From assembly GCF_003994255.1 (NCBI RefSeq), contig NZ_ML133852.1, positions 248,001-312,000 of the forward strand: a stretch of DNA of 64,000 bases, in the 5' to 3' direction. The position numbers and the translations under genes are program-made. The stretch comes from Brachybacterium paraconglomeratum. GTDB lineage: Bacteria > Actinomycetota > Actinomycetes > Actinomycetales > Dermabacteraceae. The notes below the pieces were generated by a model, which saw only the letters and a program-made list of their open reading frames with translations, was not told the origin of the DNA and searched no databases. Position 1 is the stretch's first letter, and each line of letters starts with the position of its first letter. Shown one piece after another: positions 44,903 to 54,692 of the stretch.

Positions 44903-47175
44903 CCAGCACCGCCCACGGAGCGGCGGGGGAGCGCGAGGAGGGACCGGCCGACGGCCAGGCACCCCTCTTCGCGGCCCCCGCCGCTTCCGTCCCCGCCGTC
45001 GCGGAGAACGCCACCGCCTCCCCGGACCGCCCCGATGCGGTCCGGGGTCCCGGCCTGCGCACCACCGCCGGCTTCGAGGTCGTGAGCGAGCTGCCGGTCG
45101 CGAGCGTGCGCCTCGTCGGCGTGCTGCCCCACCTGGACCGTCCCTTCGAGTACGCGGTCACCCCCGACACCGCCGCGGCCGGTCCGGGCATGCGGGTACG
45201 GGTGCGCTTCTCCGGCAAGGACACCGAGGGGATCGTGCTCGAGCGCCGCGCCGAGCCCACCACCGACCGGGCCCTCGCCCCGCTGCACCGCCTGGTCTCC
45301 GACGACGTCGTCGTCCCGCCCACGATGATGCGGGTGTGCGAGGACGTCGCCGAGCGCAGCGCCGGCACCATCGGCGACGTGCTGCGCCTCGCCCTCCCGC
45401 CCCGTCACGCCCGCGCCGAGAAGGCCGACCGCGCCGCCGCCGAGAAGGAGGAGGCGGCAGCGGCTGAGGCTGAGGCCGAGGCCGAGGCCGCCGAGGATCT
45501 CGAGAGCACGGAGAGCGCCGACGATGCGGAGCCCGCGGCGACCACGGATGCCGGGGAGACCGGGCACGACGAACAGACGGTTCCCGCAGCCGAACCGTCC
45601 GCCGAGGCGCCCGTCGCGCCCCGCCACGCCGACCGCTACCCGGGCCTCGCCGCCCTGCTCTCCCGCGCCGGGAGCGCGGAGGGCCCCGTGCCCCGCGCCT
45701 CCCTCGTGCTGGATCCCGTGGACCCGTGGACCGCGATCGCGGCCGAGTCGATCGCCGCACTCGGGCCCGACCGCGGCGCCCTCGTCATCGCCCCCGACCA
45801 GCGCGACGTCGCCCGGCTCTCCCGCGTCCTGACGGAGCGGGGCATCGCCCACGAGGTCCTCGCCGGCACCGAGGGACCCGAGAAGCGCTATCGCACCTTC
45901 CGCCGGATCCTGCGCGGCGCGACCCGGGTCGTGCTCGGCAGCCGCTCCGCCGCCTTCGCCCCCGTGCAGGACCTCGCCCTCGTGATCTGCTGGGACGAGG
46001 CCGACGACCTGCTCGAGGAGCCCCGCGCCCCCTACCCGCACACCCGCACCGTGCTCCAGTGCCGCTCCGCCGAGGAGCGCTGCGCCCTCCTCTTCCTCGC
46101 CGCGAGCGAGTCGGTGACGATGCGCGCCCTCACCGATGCCGGCTATCTCGCTCGCCTCGATCCCGTGCCCGCCCCCGTTACCGCGGTCCGCCCCCGCATC
46201 GTGGCCATGGACCAGTACCTCCGCGACCGCGAGGGCCCCTCCGGCCGCTCCCGCCTCCCGCAGGAGGCGATGCGCGTGCTGCGCAACGGCCTCCAGCGCG
46301 GGCCCGTGCTCGTCCAGGTGCCGCGCACCGGCTACGCCCCCGCGATCGCCTGCACCTTCTGCGGCACCCGCGCCCGCTGCCCCGAGTGCGCGGCGCCCCT
46401 GTCGCAGCGCGGCCGGAACGGGCCCCTGCATTGCACCGTCTGCGGCCGACGGGAGGACGGCTACCGCTGCCCCGAGTGCGACCGCACCCACGTGCGCGCC
46501 ATGGTCATCGGCTCCACCCGCACCGCCGAGGAGCTCCACCGCGCCTTCCCCGACGCGCCGCTGAAGGTCGCCGGCGGCGCCCACGGCCCTCTCGAGGACG
46601 ATGCCGTGCCCGAGCACGGGATCGTCGTGGCGACCCCCGGCGCCGAGCCCGCCCCGCCCGGCCGGTACAGCGCCTGCCTGCTGCTCGACGCCGACGCGAT
46701 GCTGGGCCGCGCCGCCTTCGACGCCGACGTCGAGGCCGTCCGCCGCTGGCGCGGCGCCATCTCCCTGGTCCGCACCGCGGAGGAGGGCGGCGAGGTGCTC
46801 GTCGTCGGCACCTCGACCCTCCCCGCCATCCGCGACCTCGTCGCCCACCGCTCCGCGCTGTTCCTGGACCGGGTGCTGGAGGACCGGCGCGAGCTGGACC
46901 TGCCCCCGTTCCGGCGTGTCGCCGAGGTGGTGGGGGAGCGGGAGGCCTGCCGCGGCTTCCTCGAGACGACCGAGCTGCCGGACGGGACCGAGGTGCTCGG
47001 CCCCGTGGACCTCGAGGGCCCCGACCAGGCCGGACGCGCTCGTGCGGTGCTGCGGATCGAGCCGCGCCGCTCCCGCGAGCTCGCCGCCGCGCTGCGCTTC
47101 GGCGTCGCGGCCCGCAGCGCCCGCAAGGACCGCGGCTCCCTGCGCGTCCGTCTCGATCCGCCGGACGTGTTCTGA
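44872..47175 (+). CDS. priA: Primosomal protein N' (PriA), actinobacterial form
   Basis: Up to 767 aa; start uncertain (GTG 44872 overlapping the FKBP gene, or GTG 45082 just before the conserved RLVGVLPHLDRPFEYAV). The DNA-binding N-terminus is followed by a long E/A-rich insert (about residues 180-250). The helicase core is degenerate: no GxGKT Walker A, and the DEAH position reads VICWDEADDL. Zinc-binding cysteines are kept (CTFCGTRARCPEC and CTVCG...CPEC). Loss of ATPase motifs is typical of actinobacterial PriA, which presumably only loads partners. Precedes fmt-rsmB-rpe in relatives; here two transporters intervene. Confidence 0.88.
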   Translation: MRPGGGAQALTSTAHGAAGEREEGPADGQAPLFAAPAASVPAVAENATASPDRPDAVRGPGLRTTAGFEVVSELPVASVRLVGVLPHLDRPFEYAVTPDTAAAGPGMRVRVRFSGKDTEGIVLERRAEPTTDRALAPLHRLVSDDVVVPPTMMRVCEDVAERSAGTIGDVLRLALPPRHARAEKADRAAAEKEEAAAAEAEAEAEAAEDLESTESADDAEPAATTDAGETGHDEQTVPAAEPSAEAPVAPRHADRYPGLAALLSRAGSAEGPVPRASLVLDPVDPWTAIAAESIAALGPDRGALVIAPDQRDVARLSRVLTERGIAHEVLAGTEGPEKRYRTFRRILRGATRVVLGSRSAAFAPVQDLALVICWDEADDLLEEPRAPYPHTRTVLQCRSAEERCALLFLAASESVTMRALTDAGYLARLDPVPAPVTAVRPRIVAMDQYLRDREGPSGRSRLPQEAMRVLRNGLQRGPVLVQVPRTGYAPAIACTFCGTRARCPECAAPLSQRGRNGPLHCTVCGRREDGYRCPECDRTHVRAMVIGSTRTAEELHRAFPDAPLKVAGGAHGPLEDDAVPEHGIVVATPGAEPAPPGRYSACLLLDADAMLGRAAFDADVEAVRRWRGAISLVRTAEEGGEVLVVGTSTLPAIRDLVAHRSALFLDRVLEDRRELDLPPFRRVAEVVGEREACRGFLETTELPDGTEVLGPVDLEGPDQAGRARAVLRIEPRRSRELAAALRFGVAARSARKDRGSLRVRLDPPDVF

Positions 47176-47239
47176 ACGATCCGCTAGTGTTCTGGGTCAC
47201 CGCCTGCCGCCGCGACGATGCGCTGAAGGGACCCCCACC

Positions 47240-48904
47240 ATGGCCTCGAACGCCTCCCCGACGTCCGACCACCCCGCCCCGGACCCCGCCGCCGACCCCG
47301 AAAAGCGCACCGCGCAGGAGGGACGCTCGGACGTCTCCGAGGGTGAGCGCGCCCCGGCCGAGACCCACCGGACGCTGCTGGTGCGCCGCCTCGGCCTCGC
47401 CGTCGGCCTGGTCGCCGCGCTCCTGATCTACCTCGTCATGCCCGCGGACGTCCCCCATGCCGCGAAGCTGACCGCCGCGACCGCGGTGCTGATGGCCGTG
47501 TGGTGGATGACCGAGGCGCTGCCGATCCCCGCGACCGCGCTGGTCCCGCTGGTGGTCTTCCCGGTGCTGAACCCCGAGGTGGGCTTCGACGACGTCGGCG
47601 CCTCCTACGGCAACAACATCATCTTCCTGTTCATGGGCGGGTTCATGCTCGCCCTGGCCATGCAGCGCTGGAACCTCCACAAGCGCATCGCGCTGGCGAT
47701 CGTCGGCGCCATCGGCACCAGCCCCTCCCTGCTGATCCTCGGCTTCATGATCGCCACCGGATTCATCTCCATGTGGGTCTCGAACACCGCCACCGCCGTG
47801 ATGATGCTGCCCACCGGCGTCTCCGTGCTGGTGCTCGTGAACCGGCTGCGGCTCGAGGACGCCGCCCGCAAGGGCGAGGAGCCGGGGGAGGGCGTCGACC
47901 CCGACCTCGAGGCCGAGGGATCGGCCGGCACCGCCAGCTCCGCGGTGCGCTCCAACTTCGGCACCGCCCTGATGCTCGGCATCGCCTACGCCGCCTCGAT
48001 CGGCTCCCTCGCCACCATCATCGGCACCCCGCCCAACGCCCTGCTCGCCGCCCACATGAGCCAGGAGTTCGGGGTGACGATCGGCTTCGGCCGCTGGATG
48101 GTCGTCGGCGCCCCGATCGCCGTGGTGTTCCTGCTGATCGCCTGGCTGCTGCTCACCAAGGTCGTGTTCAAGCCCGAGATCTCCGAGATCCCCGGCGGTG
48201 CGGAGCTGATCCGCGAGGAGCGACGCGGACTCGGGAGGATCTCCTCCGGCGAGGTGCGCGTGCTGTCCGTGTTCGTGCTCGCGGCGCTGAGCTGGGTGTT
48301 CATCCCGCTGATCTGGCAGATCGCCGGGGCCGGCGACCCGCCCATCGGCGATGCGGGCATCGCCATGGTCGTCGCGCTGCTGCTGTTCGTGCTGCCCGCC
48401 GGCGCCGCCCGCGGAGTGCGCCTGCTGGACTGGGACGCGGCGGTGAAGCTGCCCTGGGGCGTGCTGCTGCTGTTCGGCGGCGGCCTCGCGCTCAGCGCCC
48501 AGTTCAGCTCCTCGGGCCTGACCGAGTGGATCGGCGAGGTCACCGCCGGGATCGGCGGCCTGCCCGTGGTGCTGATCGTCGCGATCGTCGCCGCGGGGAT
48601 CCTCTTCCTCACCGAGCTCACCTCGAACACCGCCACCGCCGCGACCTTCCTCCCGGTCGCGACCGCGGTCGCCGTCGGCATCGGCGTGGACCCGATGCTG
48701 CTGGCGATCCCGGTGGCGCTGGCCGGGACCTGCGCGTTCATGCTGCCGGTCGCAACGCCGCCGAACGCCATCGCCTACGGCTCCGGCTACGTGCGGATCC
48801 CGCAGATGGCGGCGGCCGGGCTGTGGCTGAACCTGATCGGCATCGTGCTGATCTCCGCCACGACCATGACCCTCGCCGTATGGGTGTTCTCTCTCGTGTA
48901 CTGA
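47240..48904 (+). CDS. DASS/SLC13-family anion symporter
   Basis: 554 aa. A hydrophilic N-terminus of about 45 residues, then about eleven membrane segments. Two SNT motifs, WVSNTATAVMMLPTG and LTSNTATAATFLPVA, mark the sodium and carboxylate site of divalent anion:Na+ symporters; GTPPNALLAAH and ATPPNAIAYGSGYV are the paired downstream loops. Dicarboxylates such as succinate or malate are likely; sulfate or phosphate possible. TAGTGT at 47185-47190 may be its -10. Not part of the priA transcript by strand spacing (64 bp). Confidence 0.88.
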   Translation: MASNASPTSDHPAPDPAADPEKRTAQEGRSDVSEGERAPAETHRTLLVRRLGLAVGLVAALLIYLVMPADVPHAAKLTAATAVLMAVWWMTEALPIPATALVPLVVFPVLNPEVGFDDVGASYGNNIIFLFMGGFMLALAMQRWNLHKRIALAIVGAIGTSPSLLILGFMIATGFISMWVSNTATAVMMLPTGVSVLVLVNRLRLEDAARKGEEPGEGVDPDLEAEGSAGTASSAVRSNFGTALMLGIAYAASIGSLATIIGTPPNALLAAHMSQEFGVTIGFGRWMVVGAPIAVVFLLIAWLLLTKVVFKPEISEIPGGAELIREERRGLGRISSGEVRVLSVFVLAALSWVFIPLIWQIAGAGDPPIGDAGIAMVVALLLFVLPAGAARGVRLLDWDAAVKLPWGVLLLFGGGLALSAQFSSSGLTEWIGEVTAGIGGLPVVLIVAIVAAGILFLTELTSNTATAATFLPVATAVAVGIGVDPMLLAIPVALAGTCAFMLPVATPPNAIAYGSGYVRIPQMAAAGLWLNLIGIVLISATTMTLAVWVFSLVY

Positions 48905-48983
48905 GCCGTGGCGGGCGCGCCCGGGGCGGTGGAGTCGGCGCCCCGACCCCGGACGGCGGGGCCACGGCGCCGCGTGCGGGTGC

Positions 48984-50225
48984 TCAGGCGCTCCCGGCCG
49001 ACGCGACGGGACGGTCCTCGTCGCGCAGCAGCGCCGCGGAGACGAGGCCCGCGAGCACCACCGCCGCGCCCACCGCGGCGACGACCCCGCCCCAGCCGGC
49101 CCCGGCGAGCACGAAGCCGAGCGCCCAGCCGAGCACGCTCGAGCCCGCGTAGTAGGCGAGGTTGTACAGCCCCGTCGCCTGCGATCGTGCGCCGGGCGCG
49201 CGCGTGCCCGCCCATCCGCTGGCGACCGAGTGCGCGCCGAAGAAGCCCGCCGTCATCAGCACGAGGCCCAGGATCAGCACCGGCCGGGGAGCGGCGAGCG
49301 TCAGCAGCAGGCCGATCAGCATCACCGTCATCGCGCCCAGCATCACGGGCAGGCGCCCGTGCCGGGACGCGAGCCGGCCCGCGAGCGGGGACGAGGCGGT
49401 GCCGCCCAGGTAGGCGAGGAACATCAGCCCGATCAGCGAGGCGGGCAGCAGGTAGGGCGGACCGCTGAGGTGGAAGGCGAGATAGTTGTAGACCGCGACG
49501 AAGCCGCCCATCAGCAGGAAAGCGCAGGCCAGCAGCGCCAGCAGGCCCGGGTCACGCAGCGGGGCGAGCAGCCGGCCCGCCCCTCCACCCGGGACGGCCC
49601 CGCCCGATGCCCGCCGCCGCGGCACGAAGCGCCGCTCCCGCGGGGCGAGGGCCACGAACCCCGCCGCCGCGAGCACCGCCAGCATCACCACCGCGGTCAT
49701 CCCCGCCCGCCAGCCGAGCACATCGGCGACCGGGGTGGCAAGCACCCGGCCGGACAGGCCGCCCAGCGTCGTCCCCGCCACGAACCAGCCCGCCGCGACC
49801 GCGCGCGAGCGCGCATCGACCTCCTCGGAGAGATACGCCATGGCCAGGGCCGGCACCCCGCCGAGCGCCACCCCCTCCAGCAGGCGCAGCACGAGCAGCA
49901 GCGGGAAGCTCGGCGACCAGGCCGCCGCCAGGGCCAGCACCGTCGCCGCGATCACGGCGAGGATCATGGCGGGACGCCGGCCGAGGCGATCGCCGACGAA
50001 GGACCACGGCATCACCGCCAGCGCCAGGCCGGCGGTCGCGGCGGAGACCGTCAGCGCCGCCTGCTCCGGCCCGATGCCGAGATCGGCGGAGATCAGCTGC
50101 AGGATCCCCTGCGGGGAGTACAGCTGGGCGAAGCAGGCGATGCCCGCGCAGACCAGCGCCAGCTGCATCCGTCGGTAGGCGGGGGAGCCGAGCGCATGGC
50201 CGGGGATCGGGTCGATCCCGCTCAT
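48984..50225 (-). CDS. MFS transporter (YnfM-like drug/arabinose efflux type)
   Basis: 413 aa from ATG 50225; GTG 50234 in the same frame is an alternative. Twelve membrane segments; loop 2-3 motif A WSFVGDRLGRRPAMI and VLRLLEGVALGGVPALAMAYLSEEV in helices 4-5 are those of the DHA1-type YnfM/YdeA group. Substrate unknown. The start is overlapped by the stop of a possible 8-codon leader ORF. Lies opposite in strand to its neighbours, between a DASS carrier and fmt: a likely later insertion into the priA-fmt order. Confidence 0.85.
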   Translation of the reverse strand: MSGIDPIPGHALGSPAYRRMQLALVCAGIACFAQLYSPQGILQLISADLGIGPEQAALTVSAATAGLALAVMPWSFVGDRLGRRPAMILAVIAATVLALAAAWSPSFPLLLVLRLLEGVALGGVPALAMAYLSEEVDARSRAVAAGWFVAGTTLGGLSGRVLATPVADVLGWRAGMTAVVMLAVLAAAGFVALAPRERRFVPRRRASGGAVPGGGAGRLLAPLRDPGLLALLACAFLLMGGFVAVYNYLAFHLSGPPYLLPASLIGLMFLAYLGGTASSPLAGRLASRHGRLPVMLGAMTVMLIGLLLTLAAPRPVLILGLVLMTAGFFGAHSVASGWAGTRAPGARSQATGLYNLAYYAGSSVLGWALGFVLAGAGWGGVVAAVGAAVVLAGLVSAALLRDEDRPVASAGSA

Positions 50226-50248
50226 CCCTCGCACCGCGCTCGCCTCAT
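50222..50248 (-). CDS. Putative leaderless 8-residue leader peptide
   Basis: ATG 50248 to TGA 50224-50222 encodes MRRARCEG. TACAGT (50261-50256, minus) ends seven bases before the ATG, and the leader's stop overlaps the MFS start (ATGA). Four of eight residues are Arg or Cys. Same arrangement as at 43483. Expression is inferred, not shown. Confidence 0.35.
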   Translation of the reverse strand: MRRARCEG

Positions 50249-50294
50249 GGCCTCCACTGTAGGCACGGCCCGACAGGAGCCGCCGGTGGGACCG

Positions 50295-50300
50295 TAGACT
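50295..50300 (+). promoter_or_regulatory. -10 hexamer TAGACT upstream of fmt
   Basis: Ends nine bases before ATG 50310, giving a leaderless or nearly leaderless message. Confidence 0.45.
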
Positions 50301-50309
50301 CGGGCCATC

Positions 50310-51275
50310 ATGCGTCTCCTCTTCGCCGGCACCCCCGAGGCCGCCCTCCCCTCCCTGCGCACCCTGCTCGACTCCCGCCACGAGGTGGTCGGCGTGCTCA
50401 CCCGCGCCGACGCCCCGTCCGGCCGCGGGCGCAGGCTCACCCCGTCCCCGGTGAAGTCCCTCGCCCTCGAGGCCGGGGTGCCGGTGCTCACCCCGACCAC
50501 GCTGCGGGACGAGGAGGTGCAGCAGCAGCTGCGCGATCTCGCCCCGGACGCCGCGCCCGTGGTCGCCTACGGCAACCTCGTGCCGCCCGCGGCGCTCGAG
50601 ATCCCCCGCCACGGCTGGGTGAACCTCCACTTCTCCCTCCTGCCCGAGCTGCGGGGCGCCGCTCCCGCCCAGCGGGCCGTGCTCGCCGGCCGCCGCGAGA
50701 CCGGGATGAGCGTGTTCCGCCTCGAGAAGGGCCTGGACACCGGCGACGTGATCGCCGCCGCCCCCACCGCCATCGGCGAGTTCGAGACCTCCGGAGAGCT
50801 GCTCGAGAGGATGGCCCACGACGGCGCCGCGCTGCTGCTCGAGGCCCTCGACGCGCTCGAGGACGGCACCGCGACCCTCACCCCGCAGGACCACGCGGCC
50901 GCGACCCACGCCGCGAAGCTCACCACCGCCGAGGCCCGGATCGACTGGACCCGTCCGGCGGACGAGGTCTCCGCCCACATCCGCGGCATGAGCCCGCAGC
51001 CCGGCGCGTGGACGCTCCTGGACGGCGCCCGCACCAAGATCCTCGGCCTCGAGGCCGTCGAGGAGGCCTCGCGCGCGAGCGCCCCGTCGGCCCCCGGCGC
51101 GCTCGCGGCCACCAAGCGACAGGTGCTCGTGGGCACCGGCACCGACCCGCTCGCCATCGCGACCCTCGCCCCGGCGGGGAAGCGCCCGATGCGCGCGGCG
51201 GACTGGGCACGCGGGGCGGGGCTCGGCCCCGACGCCCGCTTCGAGGACGACCAGCAGGACGGAGCACGCGCATGA
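50310..51275 (+). CDS. fmt: Methionyl-tRNA formyltransferase
   Basis: Formylates initiator Met-tRNA. 321 aa. RLLFAGTPEAALPSLRTLL, then VVAYGNLVPPAALEIPRHGWVNLHFSLLP-type core (N and H of NLHFSLLPELRGAAP), and the C-terminal OB domain with GAWTLLDGARTKILG. The catalytic Asn-His-Asp set is present (NLH and EKGLDTGDVI). Stop overlaps rsmB start (ATGA); fmt-rsmB-rpe are one operon. Confidence 0.96.
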   Translation: MRLLFAGTPEAALPSLRTLLDSRHEVVGVLTRADAPSGRGRRLTPSPVKSLALEAGVPVLTPTTLRDEEVQQQLRDLAPDAAPVVAYGNLVPPAALEIPRHGWVNLHFSLLPELRGAAPAQRAVLAGRRETGMSVFRLEKGLDTGDVIAAAPTAIGEFETSGELLERMAHDGAALLLEALDALEDGTATLTPQDHAAATHAAKLTTAEARIDWTRPADEVSAHIRGMSPQPGAWTLLDGARTKILGLEAVEEASRASAPSAPGALAATKRQVLVGTGTDPLAIATLAPAGKRPMRAADWARGAGLGPDARFEDDQQDGARA

Positions 51276-52993
51276 GCGAGGACCGACGCGGCGGGCGCCG
51301 CCACGACGACAGCCGGCGGGGCCGGGACGACCGGGGAGGCCGCGACGATCGCCGAGGCCGGGACGACCGGCGCGGCGACCGACGGGACGACCGCGGCAAC
51401 CGACAGGACGATCGCGGCGACCGGCGCGATGACCGGGGTGGTCGGCGGGACGACCGTCGTGACCGACCCCGCGACACGCAGGGCCGCGAGCGCTCCGGCT
51501 CGCGCGGCCAGGGCGGCCCGCGCCGCGGCTGGTCCTCCTCCCGCCCCTCCGAGCGCTCCCGCGCCTCCACCCCCTCCCGCCTGGTCGCCCTCGAGGGGCT
51601 GCGCCTGGTGCGCGAGGAGGACTCCTACGCGAACCTCGTCCTGCCCCGCCTGCTGCGCAGCCACCGCGTCTCCGGCTGCGACGCCGCCTTCACCACCGAG
51701 CTGTTCTACGGCTCGCTGCGCGCCCAGGGCCGGCTCGACGCGATCATCGCCGCCTGCGTGGACCGACCGCTGGCGAAGGTCGAGCCGGCGCTGCTGGACG
51801 TGCTCCGCCTCGGCGCCTACCAGCTGCTGGACATGACCGTCGCCCCGCACGCCGCGACCTCCGAGACCGTGGCCCTGGCCCGCGCCGAGGTCGGCGCGGG
51901 AGGTGCGAGCTTCGCCAACGCCGTGCTGCGTCGGGTGGGGGAGAAGGACCTCGCCACCTGGATCGCGGAGGTCGCCCCGGACCGCGAGAAGGACCCCACC
52001 GGGCATCTCGCCGTCGTCCACTCCCACCCCCGCTGGGTGGTGCGGGCCCTGTCCGACGCCCTCGCCGGGAACGGCCGCTCCCGCGACGAGATCGATCAGC
52101 TGCTCGAGGCGCAGAACCAGGCCCCCGCGGTCTCGCTGGTGATGCGCCCGGGCCTGACCGACCTCGACGAGCTGATCGACCACGGCGCGAGCCGGGGCCG
52201 GCTCTCCGTCTTCGCCGCCGCCTGGCCCTCCGGCGACCCCGGCGGCATGGACCTGGTCAAGCAGGGCCGCGTCGCCGTCCAGGACGAGGGCTCCCAGCTC
52301 GCGGCCCTCTCCCTCGCGCTCGGCGCCGACGACCTCGTCCTCGCCGACGACGCCCACTGGCTCGACCTCTGCTCGGGCCCCGGCGGGAAGACCGCCCTGC
52401 TCGGCGGGCTCACCATCGACCACGACGCCGACCTCCTCGCCGTCGAGCTGCAGGAGCACCGCACCGAGCTGGTGGACCGCGCGGTGGCGAGCCTGCGCGA
52501 GGCCGGCTGCGAGATCACCACCCTCACCGCCGACGGCACCACCATCGGCGCCGAGCGGCCCGGGGAGTTCTCCCGCGTCCTCGCCGACGTCCCCTGCTCC
52601 GGGCTCGGGGCGCTGCGCCGCCGGCCCGAGGCCCGCTGGCGCCGCACCCCCGCGGACGTCGGCCAGCTCGGCGCGATCCAGCGCGACCTGCTGACCTCCG
52701 CGCTGGACGCGACCGCGCCCGGCGGCGTCGTCGCCTATGTCACCTGCTCGCCGCACCTGGCCGAGACCCGCCTGATCGTCGCCGACGTCCTCAAGCGCCG
52801 CGACGACGTCGAGCGCCTCGACGCCCGCCCCGCCGTCCGCGCCGGCCTGCTGCCCGCCGTGCGGGACGAGGTCAAGCTGGGCGAGGGCCCCGACGTGCAG
52901 CTGTGGCCCCACGTCCACGGCACCGACGCCATGTTCATCTGCCTGCTGCGCAGGCTCCCCGTCCCCACCGAGGAAGGAACCCCGAGCTCGTGA
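51272..52993 (+). CDS. rsmB: 16S rRNA (cytosine(967)-C5)-methyltransferase
   Basis: 573 aa. Residues 1-95 are a low-complexity R/D/G tail (repeated RRDDRGG-like units), common on actinobacterial RsmB and likely RNA-binding. Then a NusB-like domain ([20 protein letters not shown]) and the SAM-dependent domain: [17 protein letters not shown], catalytic cysteines in [19 protein letters not shown] and [13 protein letters not shown]. Coupled to fmt and rpe by 4-bp overlaps. Confidence 0.94.
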   Translation: MSEDRRGGRRHDDSRRGRDDRGGRDDRRGRDDRRGDRRDDRGNRQDDRGDRRDDRGGRRDDRRDRPRDTQGRERSGSRGQGGPRRGWSSSRPSERSRASTPSRLVALEGLRLVREEDSYANLVLPRLLRSHRVSGCDAAFTTELFYGSLRAQGRLDAIIAACVDRPLAKVEPALLDVLRLGAYQLLDMTVAPHAATSETVALARAEVGAGGASFANAVLRRVGEKDLATWIAEVAPDREKDPTGHLAVVHSHPRWVVRALSDALAGNGRSRDEIDQLLEAQNQAPAVSLVMRPGLTDLDELIDHGASRGRLSVFAAAWPSGDPGGMDLVKQGRVAVQDEGSQLAALSLALGADDLVLADDAHWLDLCSGPGGKTALLGGLTIDHDADLLAVELQEHRTELVDRAVASLREAGCEITTLTADGTTIGAERPGEFSRVLADVPCSGLGALRRRPEARWRRTPADVGQLGAIQRDLLTSALDATAPGGVVAYVTCSPHLAETRLIVADVLKRRDDVERLDARPAVRAGLLPAVRDEVKLGEGPDVQLWPHVHGTDAMFICLLRRLPVPTEEGTPSS

Positions 52994-53676
52994 GCATCTC
53001 GTACTCCACCGACTCCAGCTTCATCCACCCCAGCATCCTCAACGCCGACTTCATGTCCATCGGCGCCGAGCTCGACAAGATCTCCAGCGCCGACAGCGTC
53101 CACGTCGACGTCATGGACAACCACTTCGTGCCGAACCTGACCTTCGGGCCGAGCATGGTCGAGCAGATCGTCGAGCGCAGCCGCATCCCGATCGATGCGC
53201 ACCTGATGATCGAGGACGCCGACAACCAGGCGCCCGTCTTCGCGGAGGCCGGCGCCTCCTCGGTGACCTTCCACCTCGAGGCCGCCCGCGCCCCCGTCAA
53301 GCTCGCCCGCGACCTGCGCCGCAAGAACGCCCAGGTCGGCGTCGCCCTGCGCCCCGCCACCCCGGTCGAGCCGCTGATCGACATCATCGGCGAGTTCGAC
53401 ATGCTTCTGATCATGACGGTCGAGCCCGGCTTCGGCGGGCAGAGCTTCCTCGAGACGATGCTCCCGAAGATCCGTCGGGCCCGCCGCGCGATCTCCGAGG
53501 CGAACCTCGAGGTGTCGATCCAGGTCGACGGCGGCGTCAGCCGCGAGACGATCGAGCGCTGCGCCGAGGCGGGCGCGAACGTCTTCGTCGCCGGCTCCGC
53601 GATCTACAAGGCGCAGGACGCCGCCGAGGAGATCTCCGCCCTGCGCGAACTGGCGGGCGCCCACGCCGCGCACTGA
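52990..53676 (+). CDS. rpe: Ribulose-phosphate 3-epimerase
   Basis: 228 aa from GTG 52990 (GTGA overlap with rsmB). TIM barrel: [37 protein letters not shown] (metal His/Asp), [50 protein letters not shown] (catalytic Asp). Pentose phosphate pathway. Last gene of the fmt operon; an FMN riboswitch begins 27 bp after its stop. Confidence 0.96.
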   Translation: MSISYSTDSSFIHPSILNADFMSIGAELDKISSADSVHVDVMDNHFVPNLTFGPSMVEQIVERSRIPIDAHLMIEDADNQAPVFAEAGASSVTFHLEAARAPVKLARDLRRKNAQVGVALRPATPVEPLIDIIGEFDMLLIMTVEPGFGGQSFLETMLPKIRRARRAISEANLEVSIQVDGGVSRETIERCAEAGANVFVAGSAIYKAQDAAEEISALRELAGAHAAH

Positions 53677-53703
53677 CCTATCCTTGCTCCGTCACATCCT
53701 GTG

Positions 53704-53820
53704 ACGTGCTCCGGGGTCGGTGAAAGTCCGAGCCGGCGGTGACAGTCCGCGACCCGCATCCTGCGGTGGAGCCGGTGGAATTCCGGCACCGACAGTACAG
53801 CCTGGATGAGAGGCGCACGT
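53704..53820 (+). ncRNA. FMN riboswitch (RFN element)
   Basis: The conserved RFN core is plain: CTCCGGGGTCGGTGAAAGTC, AGCCGGCGGTGACAGTCCGC, then GCCGGTGGAATTCCGGCACC, GACAGTACAGCCTGGATGAG. Closing helix P1 is ACGTGC (53704-53709) with GCACGT (53815-53820). The 3' strand of P1 overlaps a second hairpin CGTCCC/GGGACG (53818-53838), which would be exclusive with P1 and could be the expression platform (inference). Controls the PnuC-like gene 91 bp downstream, presumably switching it off when FMN is plentiful. Confidence 0.93.
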
Positions 53821-53911
53821 CCCGCAGGTCCCGGGACGGCGCACGCCTCCCCGAGCCCCGCAGGCAACCCTTTTCCCCCGGAGCCACTGCATCCGAGGTG
53901 AAAGGACCGAC

Positions 53912-54619
53912 ATGGATATCCTGCAGTGGCTCTTCGACGCCAAGATCGAGTTCGGCGGAGGCCAGTTCCTCCTGCTCCGCGAGGTGCTCGGCAACGTCTT
54001 CGGACTGCTCAGCGCGCTCGGCGGCATGCGCCGCAAGGTCTGGGCCTGGCCCATCGGCATCCTGGGCAACGCCCTGCTGCTGACCGTCTTCCTCGGCAGC
54101 GTCTTCGGCAACCCGAACTCCGTCGACCTGCTCGGCCAGGCCGGCCGACAGATCATGTTCATCGCCACCAGCGTCTACGGCTGGGTGCGCTGGCGCCAGG
54201 CGAAGCACGAGGACGGCACCGCCGTCGAGCCCGTCTGGGCCTCCTGGGGCACCCGCGCCCTGCTGCTCGTCGTGCTCGTCGGCGGCACCGCGGCGCTCAC
54301 CCCGCTGTTCCGGGCGCTGGGCTCCTACGAGCCGGTCTGGGCCGACGCCTGGATCTTCATGGGCAGCCTGCTGGCGACCTTCGGCATGGCCAAGGGCTGG
54401 GTCGAGTTCTGGCTGATCTGGGTCGCGGTCGACCTCGTCGGCGTGCCGCTGCTGTGGAGCGCCGGCTACTACGCGAGCGCGTTCATGTACCTCTTCTACG
54501 GCGCGTTCACCCTCACCGGCTTCTTCGTCTGGTGGCGGGTGCGCCGTCGCCGCGACGCGGAGGCCGACCGGGTCACGGTCGAGACCGCGCACCTGGACCC
54601 GACGGTCCGCCGCGGCTGA
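53912..54619 (+). CDS. PnuC-family transporter, probable riboflavin importer (PnuX type)
   Basis: 235 aa, ATG with GAAAGGAC upstream. PnuC-like seven-helix carrier: [32 protein letters not shown], then [19 protein letters not shown] and [37 protein letters not shown]. PnuC proteins carry nicotinamide riboside, but those under an FMN riboswitch are riboflavin carriers (PnuX, known from corynebacteria); the riboswitch here argues for riboflavin. The product would then be the substrate of a riboflavin kinase not in this window. Confidence 0.88.
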   Translation: MDILQWLFDAKIEFGGGQFLLLREVLGNVFGLLSALGGMRRKVWAWPIGILGNALLLTVFLGSVFGNPNSVDLLGQAGRQIMFIATSVYGWVRWRQAKHEDGTAVEPVWASWGTRALLLVVLVGGTAALTPLFRALGSYEPVWADAWIFMGSLLATFGMAKGWVEFWLIWVAVDLVGVPLLWSAGYYASAFMYLFYGAFTLTGFFVWWRVRRRRDAEADRVTVETAHLDPTVRRG

Positions 54620-54680
54620 GCCACGGGCGGGGCGCGTGCCCGGCAGGCGGTCCGCACCGCGGAGCACCTGCCGGGACGCG

Positions 54681-54686
54681 TACCCT
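54681..54686 (+). promoter_or_regulatory. -10 hexamer TACCCT of leaderless hisE
   Basis: TACCCT ends six bases before GTG 54693. Confidence 0.65.
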
Positions 54687-54692
54687 GGTCCC

